Source of the DNA: Microthyrium microscopicum
Taxonomy: Eukaryota > Ascomycota > Dothideomycetes > Microthyriales > Microthyriaceae
Assembly: GCA_010405405.1 (NCBI GenBank)
Contig: MU004232.1
Span: 1,755,481 to 1,819,480 of the forward strand
DNA length: 64,000 bases
Reading direction: 5' to 3'
In this document: in pieces, positions 33,357 to 47,700 of the stretch
How the letters are laid out: each line of letters opens with the position of its first letter
Position numbering within the stretch: position 1 is the first letter of the stretch
Notes under the pieces: generated by a model
What the model was told of the DNA's origin: nothing
The model's input: the letters and a program-made list of their open reading frames with translations, nothing else
The model's database searches: none
Position numbers and translations under genes: made by a program

Positions 33357-33500
33357 ACTTAGCTTCTTTACGTTGCTTAATATTACTATAATACTTAGCT
33401 TCTTTATATTGCTTAGTATCGCTATATTACTTAGCTTCTCTATGTTACTTAATATTACTATAATGCTTAGCCTCTCTATGTTACTTAATATTGCCTACTT
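33357..33500 (+). repeat. 36-bp minisatellite, four copies
   Basis: Units begin at 33357, 33393, 33429 and 33465. Each starts ACTTAGCTTC (GCTTAGCCTC in the last) followed by a TTGCTTAATATTACTATAAT-like tail. Spacing is exactly 36 bp, and differences are transitions. Confidence 0.9.
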
Positions 33501-34077
33501 ATTAGTTTTGTTAAGTAATAAAAACTAGATACTATAATAAGAACTAGATATTAAAAAATCTAATAGTAAGTAGACCCTACTTAGCTAAGGCTTATACTTT
33601 AATCTCTCGTATATAAAGCTAATATAGCTAATTATTAGTAGCTTAAGTACTTTACTTTTTAACGTTATATATAAAAACATAAAGTTAAGCAAGTTTACTA
33701 AAAATTCGTATTAAAGAATATTTAATATCTTACTATTTAACTACTTAGAAGATATAGTTTATATACTAGCCTTTAAGAGACTATTAATTATTCTTAATTA
33801 TAAAAATAGTAATTAAGCTATATTAGAAAATATAGCTATAGTTAAAGTACTACTTAAAAAATAATATAATTTAGAGTATAGAGTTAGTATTGCTAGTAGT
33901 ATTAAATTTATGCTAAACTTTAGTAAATTAATTTTTAGGCGTACTAATACTAACGTATATTAAAAAGTGCTAATAATAGGTATCTTTATTATCTATTTTA
34001 TTCTCTAGTAGTACGTCTTACTTTTTAATAAAAACTTTCTTATAAATTATTATAATATTAATAAACTTCTACGAAAT

Positions 34078-34160
34078 TCTATACTATTAATTTAGCAGGA
34101 TAGAGCAATTATAGTTCTATAAAGCTAATTTATACTCTAGCGTTAGCCTAAAGTAGGTAG
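34078..34160 (+). repeat. dispersed repeat, copy 1
   Basis: A unit of about 83 bp opens CTATACTATTAATTTAGCA and ends near AAAGTAGGTAG. It recurs in direct orientation at 55542-55624 and, shortened, at 55630-55688. Copies differ mainly by transitions. No family was assigned. Confidence 0.8.
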
Positions 34161-36261
34161 TAAACTTAGTTACCCTAATACTTATTAAGAAATATTAGAA
34201 GAAATATAATATAGATAGCTAAGTAGCTTATTACCTTCTACTATTAGTACTTTATTATATTATAGTAATTCTCTATTAAGAACCTTTCTTATATATATTT
34301 TCTTAATATTATTACTACTTTACTAAATCTTTATTATAAAAATAGAGAGGAGTTTTACTAAACTCTCTTTAAAGGTAATATATTTATTTAGATTAAAACT
34401 ATTAAGTTATATAAAAACACTATATATTATTAGCGTAGAAAGTTAGTCTTTAAGTTAATAGTTATTTAAAGTTATAGAAATTATAATTTTAGTATAATAT
34501 TTAGTCTAAGAGATAATACTATATAATTCTATATTAGTATTTTATAATATATTAATAAATAAAATACTATATAATATATCTATTTTACTAGTCTAAGTAT
34601 AATAAGTATAAATTATATAACGATTTTTACTATATATTTAATTATTTATAATTATTTATAATTAATTAAGGCTACTAATATTATAATTATATTATTTTAA
34701 TCTAGTAGTAGTAAGAACTTTATAAAATACTACCTATTATATTTACTACCTAAATAGTATATTCCTTACTATACTAGATATATCCTTTTCTCTTCTTTAT
34801 CTTTATATATCTTTAGGTCTTCTCTTAAGTAATTCTCTTTATACTTAACTAGACTACTTTTAAGGAGGTATAGCCTTAAGTCTTTATTATACCCTTTTAA
34901 TATAACTCCTAAGCTTTTAATACTTCTTATATACTAACTAATTCTATTCTATTTCTTTTATTAGATAAAGGCCTTATAAAAATATAATAGGCTAACTAAG
35001 TATTACTAAATTAAGTAATTATAACTATTTAATAGCTAATACTCTTAGTTAGACTAAGTATTTAAAATAATAAGACTATAGTATTATAGTCTTTTTAAAG
35101 TTTTTATATCTCTTAGCTTTTAAACTTTAACTTCTTAACTTTATAACTTTATATATTTATATCTTTTACTACCTTTAAAAAAAAGATATATTCTTAATAC
35201 TATTTTACGCCTAACGTATATATTATTTATACTTATTAGCTATTTAATAGTCTCTTACTATTCTAACTTATTATAATAGTAAAATTAATTCCCTATAGCG
35301 TATTATATTAAAAAGGTAAATATACTTATCTAGAAAATAAGATTTCTAGTTATATTATAAAGCATTATAACTTTAATAATCTATAAGTTCTAGTATATTA
35401 CTTATAGATATTAGTAGTAATAATTATAATTAGTAAGTTAAGTTTAATACTTACTAAGCTACTTACTAAGCTTATTTTAGTTACGCTTATTAAGTAAGAA
35501 GAGAATTCTCTTTTTATTCTAAATTCTTATATATCTAACTTGCCTAAGCTATCTCTTTCTCTAGGTTCGCCCTTTAATTTTAGTAATAATAAGCTAATAA
35601 ATAATAATAGTAACGATAATAATAAAGATAAAGAAGATAATAAGACTCTTATTAATTCTAACCCTTTCCCTTTTCCTATTCCTCTTTTTACTAAAGCTAA
35701 GTATAATATACTTGTATAAAAATTTAACTTTAGCTTAATAGCTAGAATTAACCTTAGCTAGCTAGGTTCTATAAAAATAAAGCTAATTCTAGATATAAAG
35801 CGCCCTACTATACTTAATAAATAATAGTTTTAGACTATTAAGAAGTAGGATACCTTAATATCTAAAAAAAAATAACTATATAGTAATATTAGCTATATAA
35901 TAAAGATAACTTTTAGTAAATATATACTAGATACTACTATATATTTAGTATATATTAAGTATAGATAAGAATATTAGTAGTTTATAAAGAAAGTAAAGGC
36001 TACGTAAAGGAATTTTAGAAATTATTATACTTATTATATTATATATTTAAAGAACTATACTTTTAGAAATAATTATTATAAATCTAAGAATAAAGTTATA
36101 GAGTACGAGACTCTAAATAAATTATCTAATTTATAGACTAGTTAAAAGATAGAGATTTAGAGAATAATAATTTAGAGTAGGTAATTAATATAAAATAACG
36201 TATTAATGTATACTTTTTGTAATAATAATAACTATTTAAGTATTTAGTATTTTATACTTTC

Positions 36262-36345
36262 TTTATAATTATATTATTTAATTAAGTCCTATAAAAAGTA
36301 AGTAGGAATTACTTTAAAAGCTATAAGTATTCTATAAGGCGTATA
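36262..36345 (+). repeat. tandem unit, left copy (123-bp period before the insertion)
   Basis: This stretch, ending CTATAAGGCGTA, recurs just right of the LTR element at 44103-44190, with transition differences. Subtracting the inserted element and one target copy puts the units 123 bp apart, so they were adjacent before the insertion. Confidence 0.8.
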
Positions 36346-36569
36346 TATAAGGAATCCTTACAGGTTTGGTGTTGTAGTGTTTGGATGCCAAGATCTAATC
36401 CTATAGATAAGATCTCTTTATCCCGTTTAGGGTTAGTGTATCTAAGGATATCCTAGGCTCCTACTTCTTTGTATTCGTAGCTATATCTCTAGATCTCTTC
36501 TCTTTGTACTTAGATCCTATAATACTAGCTACTTTCTACTTACCTAATTGTATCTATTAGCTCCTTATA
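36346..36569 (+). repeat. 5' LTR of the Gypsy element
   Basis: 224 bp, matching 43835-44058 along its length. The ends form a short inverted pair (TATAAGGA at the left, TCCTTATA at the right). Its outer (left) part is less altered than its inner part. Confidence 0.93.
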
Positions 36570-39500
36570 TAATCTAAGTACCTCTATACTAAATTTACGC
36601 TCTGTGTATAAATTTATGTATTATTAATAAATACGTAGAGGTATTTATTAATTCCTATCTTAATCGTAGTTGTGCTATAGATCCAACTAATTAGTATTTA
36701 GCAATATTACTCTTGATTAGGATTAGCGTTACTAAAGGTGCTAGCAAATTTGCAAATACTAACTAGAGTAATGCGAATTTAGCGTCATTTGCTAGAATAA
36801 AGACTACTTAGAGGCCTAAGCTTTGCCCTATAGTATTCTTCTTAGATCCATAGAGGCGTTTATACTACTTCTTCTCTACTAACTATAAATACTCTTACCT
36901 TATTTCTTATTAAATCTATATTTATTATTCTATTAAATTAGTTTCGATTTATTAAGAAATACTACATTATTTTAGCCGTATATTATTATAAGTAAGGCGC
37001 TACTTATTCTTAATCTTAAACTAGTATTAAGTAACTCTTATATTATCCGTAAGCGTAGCAGCGTTAGTATTTAAAGCTATTTAGTTTTACTTTACTATAG
37101 TAGAGATAGCTATTTCGCTAAGAAGCTAGTTATCCTAGATATAAAAACTAATTAATAGTTTATCATTGCGTTAACGTTATAGCAAGAGAGTATCTTAGTA
37201 GTTAAGTCTATCAAAAAGTTATCCCTATTACCTAAAGTAGCTTTAGACGATGAAGATAAAGAATTCTTTTATTAAAATACTTAAGTTAGTATTAATATTT
37301 AATAACCTTATAAGATTATTACTAAATTATTAATTATAATACCTATTACGTTAGCAAGCGTAATAAAAGAGCTAGGATTAAAAAGCAAAGAGGTAGTAAC
37401 TTCTAGTACTATCGTTAGTAGTTTAGACAAAAGCGCATTAAAAGTAAGATTACCTATTAATATTTGCCATTAGTTAGAATTACTAGTACGTAAAAAAGAA
37501 CCTTATAATATTCCTATATTATTTCTATTTTACCTATCCTTAGAACTAGTAAACCTTAATAGTAAAGTTATATTATTTATTAGCATAAAGTCTTTATTTA
37601 TATAGACATTATATAGAGTAGAATTAGAGGTAGGAAAGCAAATATTAGTAGTTCTTTAGGATAATCCTAATAATTCTACTACTCTTTAGAAATATTATAT
37701 ATTAATGTCTAATAATAAGCATTTAGATTAATATATTAAGTTTATAAAAGAAGATTAATTCTTTAAATAACTATATACTACGTTGGCAATTAATTAAACT
37801 ATAGCATTATATTACTAGTCTGCTTAAAAACTTTAAGATTAGCTAATAGAAGAACTTATAGATACTAATATAGAAGTAAGTTAATTAGGTAAATTAGTAG
37901 AAGTACTATAGGAAGAGGTAGCTACCTATTAGTAGATAATAATAGATCTTAAAGTATTTACTAGCTAAATTCACTATAACTATAAGCTAGTATTAACTAC
38001 TATTCGTTTAAATGAATAGGTAGCCCTTACTAAATTAATAAAGAAATATAATACTAATTTATAGTATTGTAAGTTAGTTATTAACCTTTGCTACTAAATT
38101 TAAGAGCTTAAGGATAGACTTTAGATAAATTTAAATTAAGTCTATATTAATCTAGAAGATTTAAAGGATAACCTTTTATTAGGTTGCTCTACATCGTAAG
38201 TAATGTATTTAGTAGTTTTATACCTATAGCTCTAAGCTTAGGGAATATATTATATCTTGCTATTATTAGTAGCTAATAGTAGCTTTTTAATAATACTTAT
38301 AAAGTTTAAAGAACTTAGTAATTTTAAAAGTAAACCTACGTACTATAAATAGTAGAAGGAAAAGATATTAAATATACTTCTTAATAAGAATATATACCTT
38401 TATATCTTTATTAAGAAGAAGAAGATTAAGTTTATTTATATTTATTATACTAGCCTTATTTATAGTATTATAGTTATATATAGAGGTCATAAGTTAAAAG
38501 ACCCTTATTATACTATAGAAAAGATATAAGTAGACTTAGATAGATATTATTACTCTAAGAACGCTTTTAAAGATGCTAAAGTATAGCTAAAGTCTTTAAA
38601 TGCTAAGATAAAAGATATAGAAGGTCTTTAAGCCTTTATTAGCCGCTTCTTAATAAATTTAGTAAATATAGAACTATCTAAGCATAAGAAGATTATTAAA
38701 TTATAAGATCTTATTAACTATAAGTTTATAGACTTATTAGTAGGCTAGTATTTTAGTAGCTTTATTATATTTTACGCTTAACTTTACTTAGTTATATGCT
38801 AAATTAACTATAAGCCTATAGTTATAAATAATAACTTTTATAGCTATAATAATAATTAGTTTATTAATAAGAGGGCCTAAAATAATAAAATTAGTAATAT
38901 TAACTATCCTATAGATATCTTTAATGCCTTAAAAATAGACAAACGTTACGTTTATTATAGTTAAAAGAGTTACTACTACTTTAATAAGACCACTTTATAT
39001 AAAGATTAGGAACCTTTATTTAATAATAAGATTAAAGCCTTAGTTATACCTTTAGTAGTAATATTTACAAAAGTTTAAAAAGAATAGTAACCCTTTATAA
39101 AAGATACTATTAAGAATAACGACTATTAGTCTTTAAACTAGACGCTCTTTTACTAAGCTATAAGGAGAAGCTAAATAAGACTAAAGCATATAATAAAAGA
39201 AAGAAATATACCTTTAATATTATAATTAAGCGCGCAAAAGAAATATTTTATTAATATAATAAGGAATAGTGCTAAAATACTAAGAAAGCTAAGGAGATAT
39301 TTTATTAGGTAGAAGAAGACTATAAGAATATTAAAGAAAAAGCTTAAGAAAAGACTAAGAAGATACTTAGTTACCTTTATTAGTATATTTAGCACCTTAA
39401 GTATAAAGATACTATTTATAAGGGACGTATCTCCTTAATATATTTATATACTATTTATATCTTGCTAGCCTCTATTATATTAGTAGCATAGCCTTAAGAT

Positions 39501-42500
39501 ATTAAAAAGAAAGATCTTATTATTAGATTATAATAGACTACTATTAGCTTAGTATTTATGCTATAGTACTTAACCTACTCTAACGCTAGTATTTTAATTA
39601 ATATTAGTAGCAGCGTAATAGAAATTATTAACCCTTATTATCTTTAATAATATAGTATTCCTACTTTTTAACTTATATATTTATACTTAGTAATACTTAC
39701 TAATAGTAAGTTAGTATCTATAGTTAATAAAGCTACTATCCTTAACCTACATATTAAATACTACGTTAAGTAGATTAGCTATTTTATTATAAAAGTAGCC
39801 TCTTACGATTTAATCTTAAGAGTACCTTAACTAGATTAATATAAAGTTAACCTATATAAAGGTTTAAGAATATTAACCTTCTATAGCATAAGATATATTA
39901 TAAATTATATTATATTATAATACTTAATTATTATAGACTTAAAAGAACAATCTATAAACTTAGAATTACCTAAAGAATTAGATATTACTTTTATATTTAT
40001 AGCGATATTTAAGAAACTAATAAAGCATAAAGACGCTATAGTTAATATATTCTAGCCTAAAGATTTTAATAATAAAAAAGAAAAGAAACCTCCTAATAGC
40101 AATAAAGATAATAACGATAGATTTGTTATAAACCTTACTATATATATTATATTAGAAGAAGATTATTTTAAATAGTAAGATAAGTAAGATTACTCTTATT
40201 TATTAAAAGAGGAGATCTTAAAACTTATTTTGAAACGTTTCTACTAATATTTTAAAGTCTTTAATCTAAAGCGTTTAGATATCCTTACGCCTTATTGTAG
40301 TAAATATAACTACGCTATTAATTTTATCCTTAATATTAAAATTTTAAAACGTTAACTTATATTAATATTACTAAAATAAGCCTTAATTATTAAATAATAT
40401 ATTAAGAGTCTACTTTAGCGTAGTTTTACTATAGGTTTAAAATCTTAATATACTATATCTATACTTTGCGTAAGTAAGTTAAGAGAAGGTATCTACGTCT
40501 ATATTAATTACTATAGATTAAATAACATTACTATTAAAAATAGTAACGTTTTATTACTTATTAGTAAGACGCTTATATGCCTTATAAAGGTAAAGTATTA
40601 CTCTAAGTTTAACGTTATTACTACTTTTAAATGCATTCATATTAAATTTAAAGATAAATATAAGATAGTATTCTTAATACGCTATAGCCTATTTAAGTTT
40701 AAAATATTGCCCTTTAGCCTTATAAGGGGACTAAGGATATTCTAAGCGTACGTTAATTATATATTAATATAGTTTTTAGATAATTTTATAACTATTTATT
40801 TAGATAATATTCTAGTATTTAGCAAGATACTAGAAGAATATAACGCCTATATATATTTAGTATTAGACGTATTAGAACGTATAGGCTTATTCCTTAATAT
40901 TAAGAAGTTAGAGTTTGCTATTTAAAAGATAAAATACCTTAGTCTAATTATTATTATAGAAGGCATTAAGATAGACCTTTTAAAGGTTAATACTATAGTT
41001 AATTAGGAATAACTAAGTTATCTTAAGGATATATAGGTATTTCTTAGATTTACTAACTTCTACTAATAATTTATCTTTAATTACTTTATTATAATAGCAC
41101 TATTAATAAATCTTATTTAGAAGGATACTTTAGCTATATTCCCCTAAGACCTTAATAAGCCTAAGGAACGAGCTTTTAAGAAGCTAAAAGTAGACTTTAC
41201 TAGTATACTAATTCTATAATACTTTAATTATACTAAGGAAACTTAGATAAAGATAAACGTATTAGATTAGGCTTACGCTATTATATTATTATAAAAAGAT
41301 GCAAATAGTGATCTAAGACTAGTTGCCTTCCTCTCTAAGAAAATATTATTAGTAGAATATAATTATAATATTTACAATAAAGAACTACTTATTGTTGTCT
41401 ACGCCTTTAAAGAGTAGGAACCTAAGTTATTTAGTACTAAAGATATTATAAAAATATTCTTAGATTATTAGAATCTTTAAACCTTTATAAAGACTAAGAA
41501 GCTTATACGTTATTAAATACATTAGGCTAAATTCCTATTATAATTCTACTTTTTAATTAAATACTATCTTAGTAAGGATAATAGCAAAGCTAACGCTTTA
41601 ACCTAAAGATTATAGGACGTACTATAAAGTAATAAAGACCTACGAGTTAAGTAATAGTATTAATTACTCTTATTCTTATATTAATTTAGTATTAAATAAG
41701 CCGTTAAGCTAGCTATAATTCTTATTAACCTAATTACTTTATTCTTTATATAGATAGCTATACTTATATTAAATAAGCTAGATATTATTATAATAGGGGA
41801 GTCTAATTTAGAACTTATTATAAGGAGCTCTTAGAATAGAGTTTTAACTAGTTTAGATAATTTGCTACTAGTTAATACTAAATCCCTAGATTTTAACTTA
41901 GAATAGTTTATATAGGAAGTAATAAAGGTAAGTAAGAAAGATAAGTTACTAATTACGATTTAACTAGTAAAGGTATAGAAAAACTACTTCTTACCCTTTA
42001 GAGTACTAGATTAAGATTAAATTAAATTAATAAATTATAAGGCTCTACTAAATAGCACTATTCTTTATTAATAAAAGTTATTTATACTAATAATACATTT
42101 ATGAAATAAAGTAATAAAATAAGCGTATTAATATAAAGTTATAAGCTATAGAGGAACTATAATAACCTACTATTACCTTTAATAAGATTATTAGTAGCTA
42201 AGAATATTAGAATATATTAAGAAATATGTTAAAGGTTATTACTATATTTTTTTAAAGCTAGTACGTTAAAAGAAGTAAGGGCTCCTTTACTTGTTTTCTC
42301 TACTAAATTAGGCTTAGTCTAATATCTTTATAAACTTTACTATTTTACTACTACGCTATACTTATTAAAGTATAGTTTATTAATATATTATAGTTATTAT
42401 TAATTGTTTAACGTAATTATAATAGTTTATTATCCTTCTAAGTCTTTTAGTAAAAATAATAGTTATAGCATTTATTAATTAAGTATAAAAGCTATATAGT

Positions 42501-43834
42501 TAGCTAAACTCTATTCTTTTAAATTAAAGAACTTAATTTATATCTACTTTTTAGGGTTACCTATACGAACGTATAGGCGTTATATTAAGATTAAGTACTA
42601 TATAGTATTTAAAGTTTAATAGTATTACTAAAATAACTATTACTACCTTAAAATAGTATCTTAGATTCTTTATTAATTAGGATTAGGATAATTAGGTAGC
42701 TCTATTATTATTTACTAAATTTATAGTAAATTCCGCCATAAGTGCTACTATTAGTTTCATACTTTTTGAGGTATAAAATAGTTTTCTACTAAAATTAGGA
42801 CTTAAGTCTACTTATTATTTACTACTTAAAGCGTTATATACTTTTATTATAGTGCGTAAAGAAGTTGTTACTACTAATTAAGTATAAGATAGTTAAGAGA
42901 AGCTTTATAAGTTCTTAAAGAAGTAATTAGTATAGGCTTAAGCTTAACAAAAGCTTTATACTAATAAGTATTAACGTCTAGCACTAGATTTCTATCTTAA
43001 AGACTAGGTATAACTTAACGTTTAAAATTATAATATAACTTATCCTTTAAAAATACTTAATAATAAAAGTATTAATTCCTTTAAGGTGTTGTATAAGATT
43101 AATAGAGTAACCTATAAATTAGATCTTTCTAAATTAATAAAGATGTACTTAGTGTTTTACGCTTAGCTATTATATCTAATTAATAATAACGTATACCTAT
43201 TATAGGAATTAAATTTGCTCCTAGTAGTTATTAATAAAAAAGAAGGCAAAGAAAAATAGCTTATTAATACTATTATTAATAGTAAATAGGATAGTAAGAG
43301 TAAGAATAAGGTGCTTAAATATAAGATTAAATAGATAGGATTTTACAACGAAACTTAGCAGTTTTAGAAGGATGCTGTTAACGTATCTAATACTATATTA
43401 GAATTCTATAGGCTTTATCCTTAGAAGCTTAGCCTATACTCTTCTTAGTCTTTATTAGTAAATAAAGTTAAAGAAGAAGATTATAATACTAACAAACTAC
43501 CTATAGATTAAGATTATATAGTATAAAAAGCGTTATATTTATTTATTTTTACTAATAGTATTATACCTCTAGTTTAGTTTTTAATTTACGCTACTAAAGG
43601 AATTATAGAATACTATAAACTAGCTTAAATAAACATCCTCTTCTTTATTAAATAGATTTAGATAGTACTAAGGTAAGTAGATAGCATATTATTACATCCC
43701 TTAGTAGTAATATATATAAAGAAGTTTTATATTTATATAGACTAGCCTAGCCTAGCTTAGATTAGCCTAGACTAGACTAGAATAGATTAAATTAGGATAT
43801 AGCCTATAAAGTTTATTTTAGAGGAGGGGAGTTA

Positions 43835-44058
43835 TATAAGGAATCCTTATAGGTTTAGTATTATAGTATTTAGATACTAAGATTTAATCCTATAAATAAG
43901 ATCTCTTTATCCTATTTAGGGTTAGTATATCTAAGAATATCCTAGGCTTCTACTTCTTCGTATCTATAGCTATATCTCTAGATCTCTTCTCTCTATACTT
44001 AGATCCTATAATACTAGCTACTTTCTACTCGCCTAATCGTGCCCGTTAGCTCCTTACA
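43835..44058 (+). repeat. 3' LTR of the Gypsy element
   Basis: 224 bp, the partner of 36346-36569. It begins directly after a purine-rich tract and ends TCCTTACA next to the GTATA target copy. Here the outer (right) part is the less altered one. Confidence 0.93.
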
Positions 44059-44102
44059 GTATATTATAAAGATTATAAATATATCTAATATTCTCTAATA
44101 TC

Positions 44103-44190
44103 TTTATAATTATATCGTTTAATTAAGTCCTATAAAAAGTAAATAAGAGTTACTCTAAAAGCTACAAATATCTTATAAGGCGTACGTTAT
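44103..44190 (+). repeat. tandem unit, right copy (123-bp period)
   Basis: Matches 36262-36345 on the other side of the Gypsy element, sharing TTTAATTAAGTCCTATAAAAAGTA-like sequence and the same ending. The Gypsy element thus landed between two pre-existing tandem units. These may be 5' repeats of the LINE relic downstream, but that link is not shown. Confidence 0.8.
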
Positions 44191-44799
44191 AAGCGTTATA
44201 AGTATATAGTAATATATTATAGTTATTTAAATTAATTATATAAAGTATATTAATTATATTATTCTTATCGTCTTATTATTTATTATATACGTTATAATAT
44301 AAATATTAATATTAGTAAATAGTTAGTTATAAATAAGTAAAGTTAGAAAATATATAATATCTATATAGCTAATATATATGTTATAGAACTACAAAATATA
44401 CTAGCCTAAAATAAGTAGTCTAGTATTTTATTAAACTTTATAACTAGTTAGGTATTAGAAGGGTATATTTAGTAGAATATAAAATATCTAAAGATAGTTA
44501 GGTAATATTAAAAATCCTAAAGAATATTAATTTTAGGACTAACTATTATTACTATACTCTTACAATTAAAATAATATAAACCTATAAGCTAATAATCTAA
44601 TCTATTAACTTAATCTACTATACTATCTTCTACCTTATTCTTTTAATCTAATAATTATCCTAGTATACTAAGCTACTATATTATATTATTAAGCATTATT
44701 ATACTAAAAGATTAATTTCTTAGAATTATTCTATAAAACTATTACTATTAGATTTATCTTATTAAGACTATTATACTAGTATAACTTTTAACTAGATAT

Positions 44800-47700
44800 A
44801 AGTAATAGTTAGTACTATAGAAATAGATAAAGATTTATAGTAAATAGCTATTATTACTATAAAGGCTACCTATATTAAAAATAAGGTAATATAGAAATAA
44901 AAAGATAACTTAAAACTACTACTTATAAGAGTATAGAAAGGAATTAAAGTATTACTAGAAGAACTTATATCTAAAAAGGGGGATTTAATATAACTATTCC
45001 TTAATTAGCTAATAGCTAATTTTATATAATACTATACGTTCTTTATTATAGTATAAAACTATATTAAATAACTAGTATTTTACCTAGCTTTAACTATAAA
45101 TAGAGCTTCTCTATTAATATACCTTAAGGCGTATCTTAACTAAAAACTTAATATAATTATAAAGTAAATTACTAAGATTAAAATAACTCTTAACTTCTAA
45201 GTAAAGATTATAAAAGGACCTAACCTACTAATCCCTAACTAAAAGGCTCCCTACATAAGCCTAATAGTCTAAATTAATATTATAAAAGTAGTTAAAAATA
45301 TAATAAAAAAAAATAAGCAAAATAAAATAAAGCTATTTAAAAAGATTAAGAAAACTATTCTATAGGTAATAGCTATTAGGCTATTACTTAGTAAGAATAT
45401 TAATATTATAGTTAATATATAATTAGATAAGAACTATATCTAAAATAAGCTACGTTAAATAGGCTTAGATAAGGTCTAGGTTCTATAATAAGACTATTTA
45501 ATAAAGATCCTAAAGGCTTTACTTAAACTAGATATAGTTTATAATAAGAATATAGATAATAGTAAACTAATTAAAGAACTAGTTAATAGAAATAAAATAA
45601 GATTTAAATACTTAAAGATAAGAGTAGTTTAGTAGCTTTATAGAAACGTAAAGTATAAATAGATAAAAGAAGAATTAAAAAAGTATAGAAAGATATATAT
45701 TAAGAGATTATTTATATTATATTACTTAATAATAGTAATAAGAAATAAAGTTATTTAGAAAAAGTTTATTATTAGAGTAAAGAAGCTCTTTACTAAATTA
45801 TATAACTTAAAATATATTACTAAATAGTATTTTTATTACTAAGTTTAGAACTATATATAAATAGCTTATATCTAATATAAACTAAACTATAGTAAATATA
45901 TAGGTAATTATAATACTAAAGACTATATTAAGATAAGTCTAGTTTAGTATTCTAACTATAAAGATAATAAGAAAGAAAGAAGAGGAGAAGAAGAGTAAAG
46001 CTAAGAATACTACGTATAGTAGAAAAATATATATAAAGTATACTAAATCTACTTTAAGAGTATAAAAGGATTCTAAGTAATAAATAAAAGATATATAAAA
46101 TAGATAAGAGCTATAATACTTATTTAAATTATACTAATCTAGTTTATAAATAATAATAAATATACTATAATAAATAATATAAAGAAAAGAAAAGTAAAGA
46201 CTAAGAATCTTAGAAGATTATTAATATTATAAAAAATAAAAAATAAAGTACGTAATAATTTAGTTAGAGGTACTTAAAAATTAATTATAAGTATATTTAA
46301 CTTTAATAGAAGTAATAATAGCTTATAAATTATAAAAGATAACATCTTAGAAGACTAATAAGAAAATAATTATAAAAGAGTAAAATAAGCTATAAATAAC
46401 TCTAAGCTAACCTCTAGTAATAAAATAAATAAAATCTAAATAATAAACTTAGATAAATAGTATTAATATTATATAATATAACTATAGAAGGTTAAATAGA
46501 AGGAAAGTAAGGCTATTCTTTAATATACTAAATAATACTAAGTAACTAATTATAGTAATTTAAGACCTTAGAGGAATTATAAAGCTAGGAAAGATATACT
46601 ACCTCCTTAGCTATATATTAGTATATAACTAAGATAATTAATTAAGAGTATACTTTATAATAAATAAGACGCTTAATATAAGGAACTAGTAAGTAAGATA
46701 TTATAACTAATTTATCTTAATACTACGCCTCTAGTATAGGTATATAATACTAATAATTATTAATATATATAGTAAAGGCCTAGTAATAAGTAACTATAAC
46801 TATATTACTAAATACTTAATACTAATAAAGGTAATTAATAAGGTAGAAGAAGAGATCTTATTAGTAAGAGACTTTAATTACTACTATTATTAATAGAGAG
46901 GCGTAGTATTAGTTACTAAACCTTAAGTAAATACCTTACTTTATAATATAATTAAGTAGGGGCTCTATCTATATATACTAGAAGGAAAACTAACTTATAG
47001 GTTACGTAAGGAAAGAGAAGTAAGAGTAGTAAAAATAGTAATTAATTTTACGTTCTTATCCTAGTTCCTTTAAGAAAGATTAGAGTTTTATAGCTTAGTT
47101 AATACCTAGGTACTAATAAAAGATTATATCTTAATACTAATTTAGCTAACCTTAGGATAAGAGAAGTATATACTAAAAGTATAGTATAATATATAAAAAC
47201 TAAATATAGAATAATTTATTAAATATATAAATAATAGCTTATAGAATACTAAAAATATACTAATAGAGGCCTTATATAAAGTAATAATAGAAGTACTAGA
47301 GATTTACTACTTAAAAGTAAAATCTTTAAAGTAAGCTTTATATAAGTAGTTATCTATAACTACTCTACTAATATAAAGAAAATACTATATAAAATAAAGA
47401 TACTTCTAAATAAAGACTAACTAGAATAAGTATATATATAAGTTAGTTATAGCTTAATTAAGAAAATCTCTATACTAAAATAAAGTAGTATTTTAGTAGA
47501 CTTTTATAAGAGAAATTATAGAGAATTATAAACGCTATAAGAATTAAAGTTTATAGAAAATAAGTAAATAGATAAGAGCTAAAGCTAGTAAACTAAAGAA
47601 AAACTTATATTTACTAGTACTTAGATAGACTATTAGTAATAACTATATTTATAATAATTAAGGTAAAATAAATATACTATTTATAAAGTTCTTCTTTTAA

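Larger units (their letters stand above)
28400..36250. other. unassigned AT-rich relic sequence, left
   Basis: Apart from the minisatellites and the dispersed repeat listed, no family could be named. Long stretches keep a codon-like texture on the plus strand (for example 30.3-32.5 kb), suggesting dead transposon genes. One patch near 32.0-32.3 kb, rich in Lys/Gln/Leu codons, vaguely recalls the C-terminal region of pogo/Fot1-type transposases, but not well enough to call. Confidence 0.4.
36346..44058 (+). mobile_element. Ty3/Gypsy LTR-retrotransposon fossil
   Basis: Two matching 224-bp LTRs bound a 7.7-kb element. A 5-bp target duplication, GTATA, lies on each side (36341-36345 and 44059-44063), so the element inserted as a unit. 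Inside, in order, are a gag-like region (about 37.2-39.0 kb), reverse-transcriptase traces (about 40.2-41.1 kb), RNase H-like traces (about 41.2-41.6 kb) and integrase-like traces (about 42.0-42.7 kb). RT before integrase is the Ty3/Gypsy order. A purine-rich tract (about 43820-43831) sits just before the 3' LTR. The element is thoroughly broken, with disruptions throughout every part from RIP. Its structural completeness and the uniform mutation suggest one insertion followed by heavy RIP, and it is long dead. Confidence 0.93.

Noticed and set aside
39171-39395. 74-codon minus-strand ORF inside the AT block
   Set aside because: It is antisense within the Gypsy fossil and made of Leu/Ile/Phe/Ser codons expected from RIP-type sequence, so it is not a gene.
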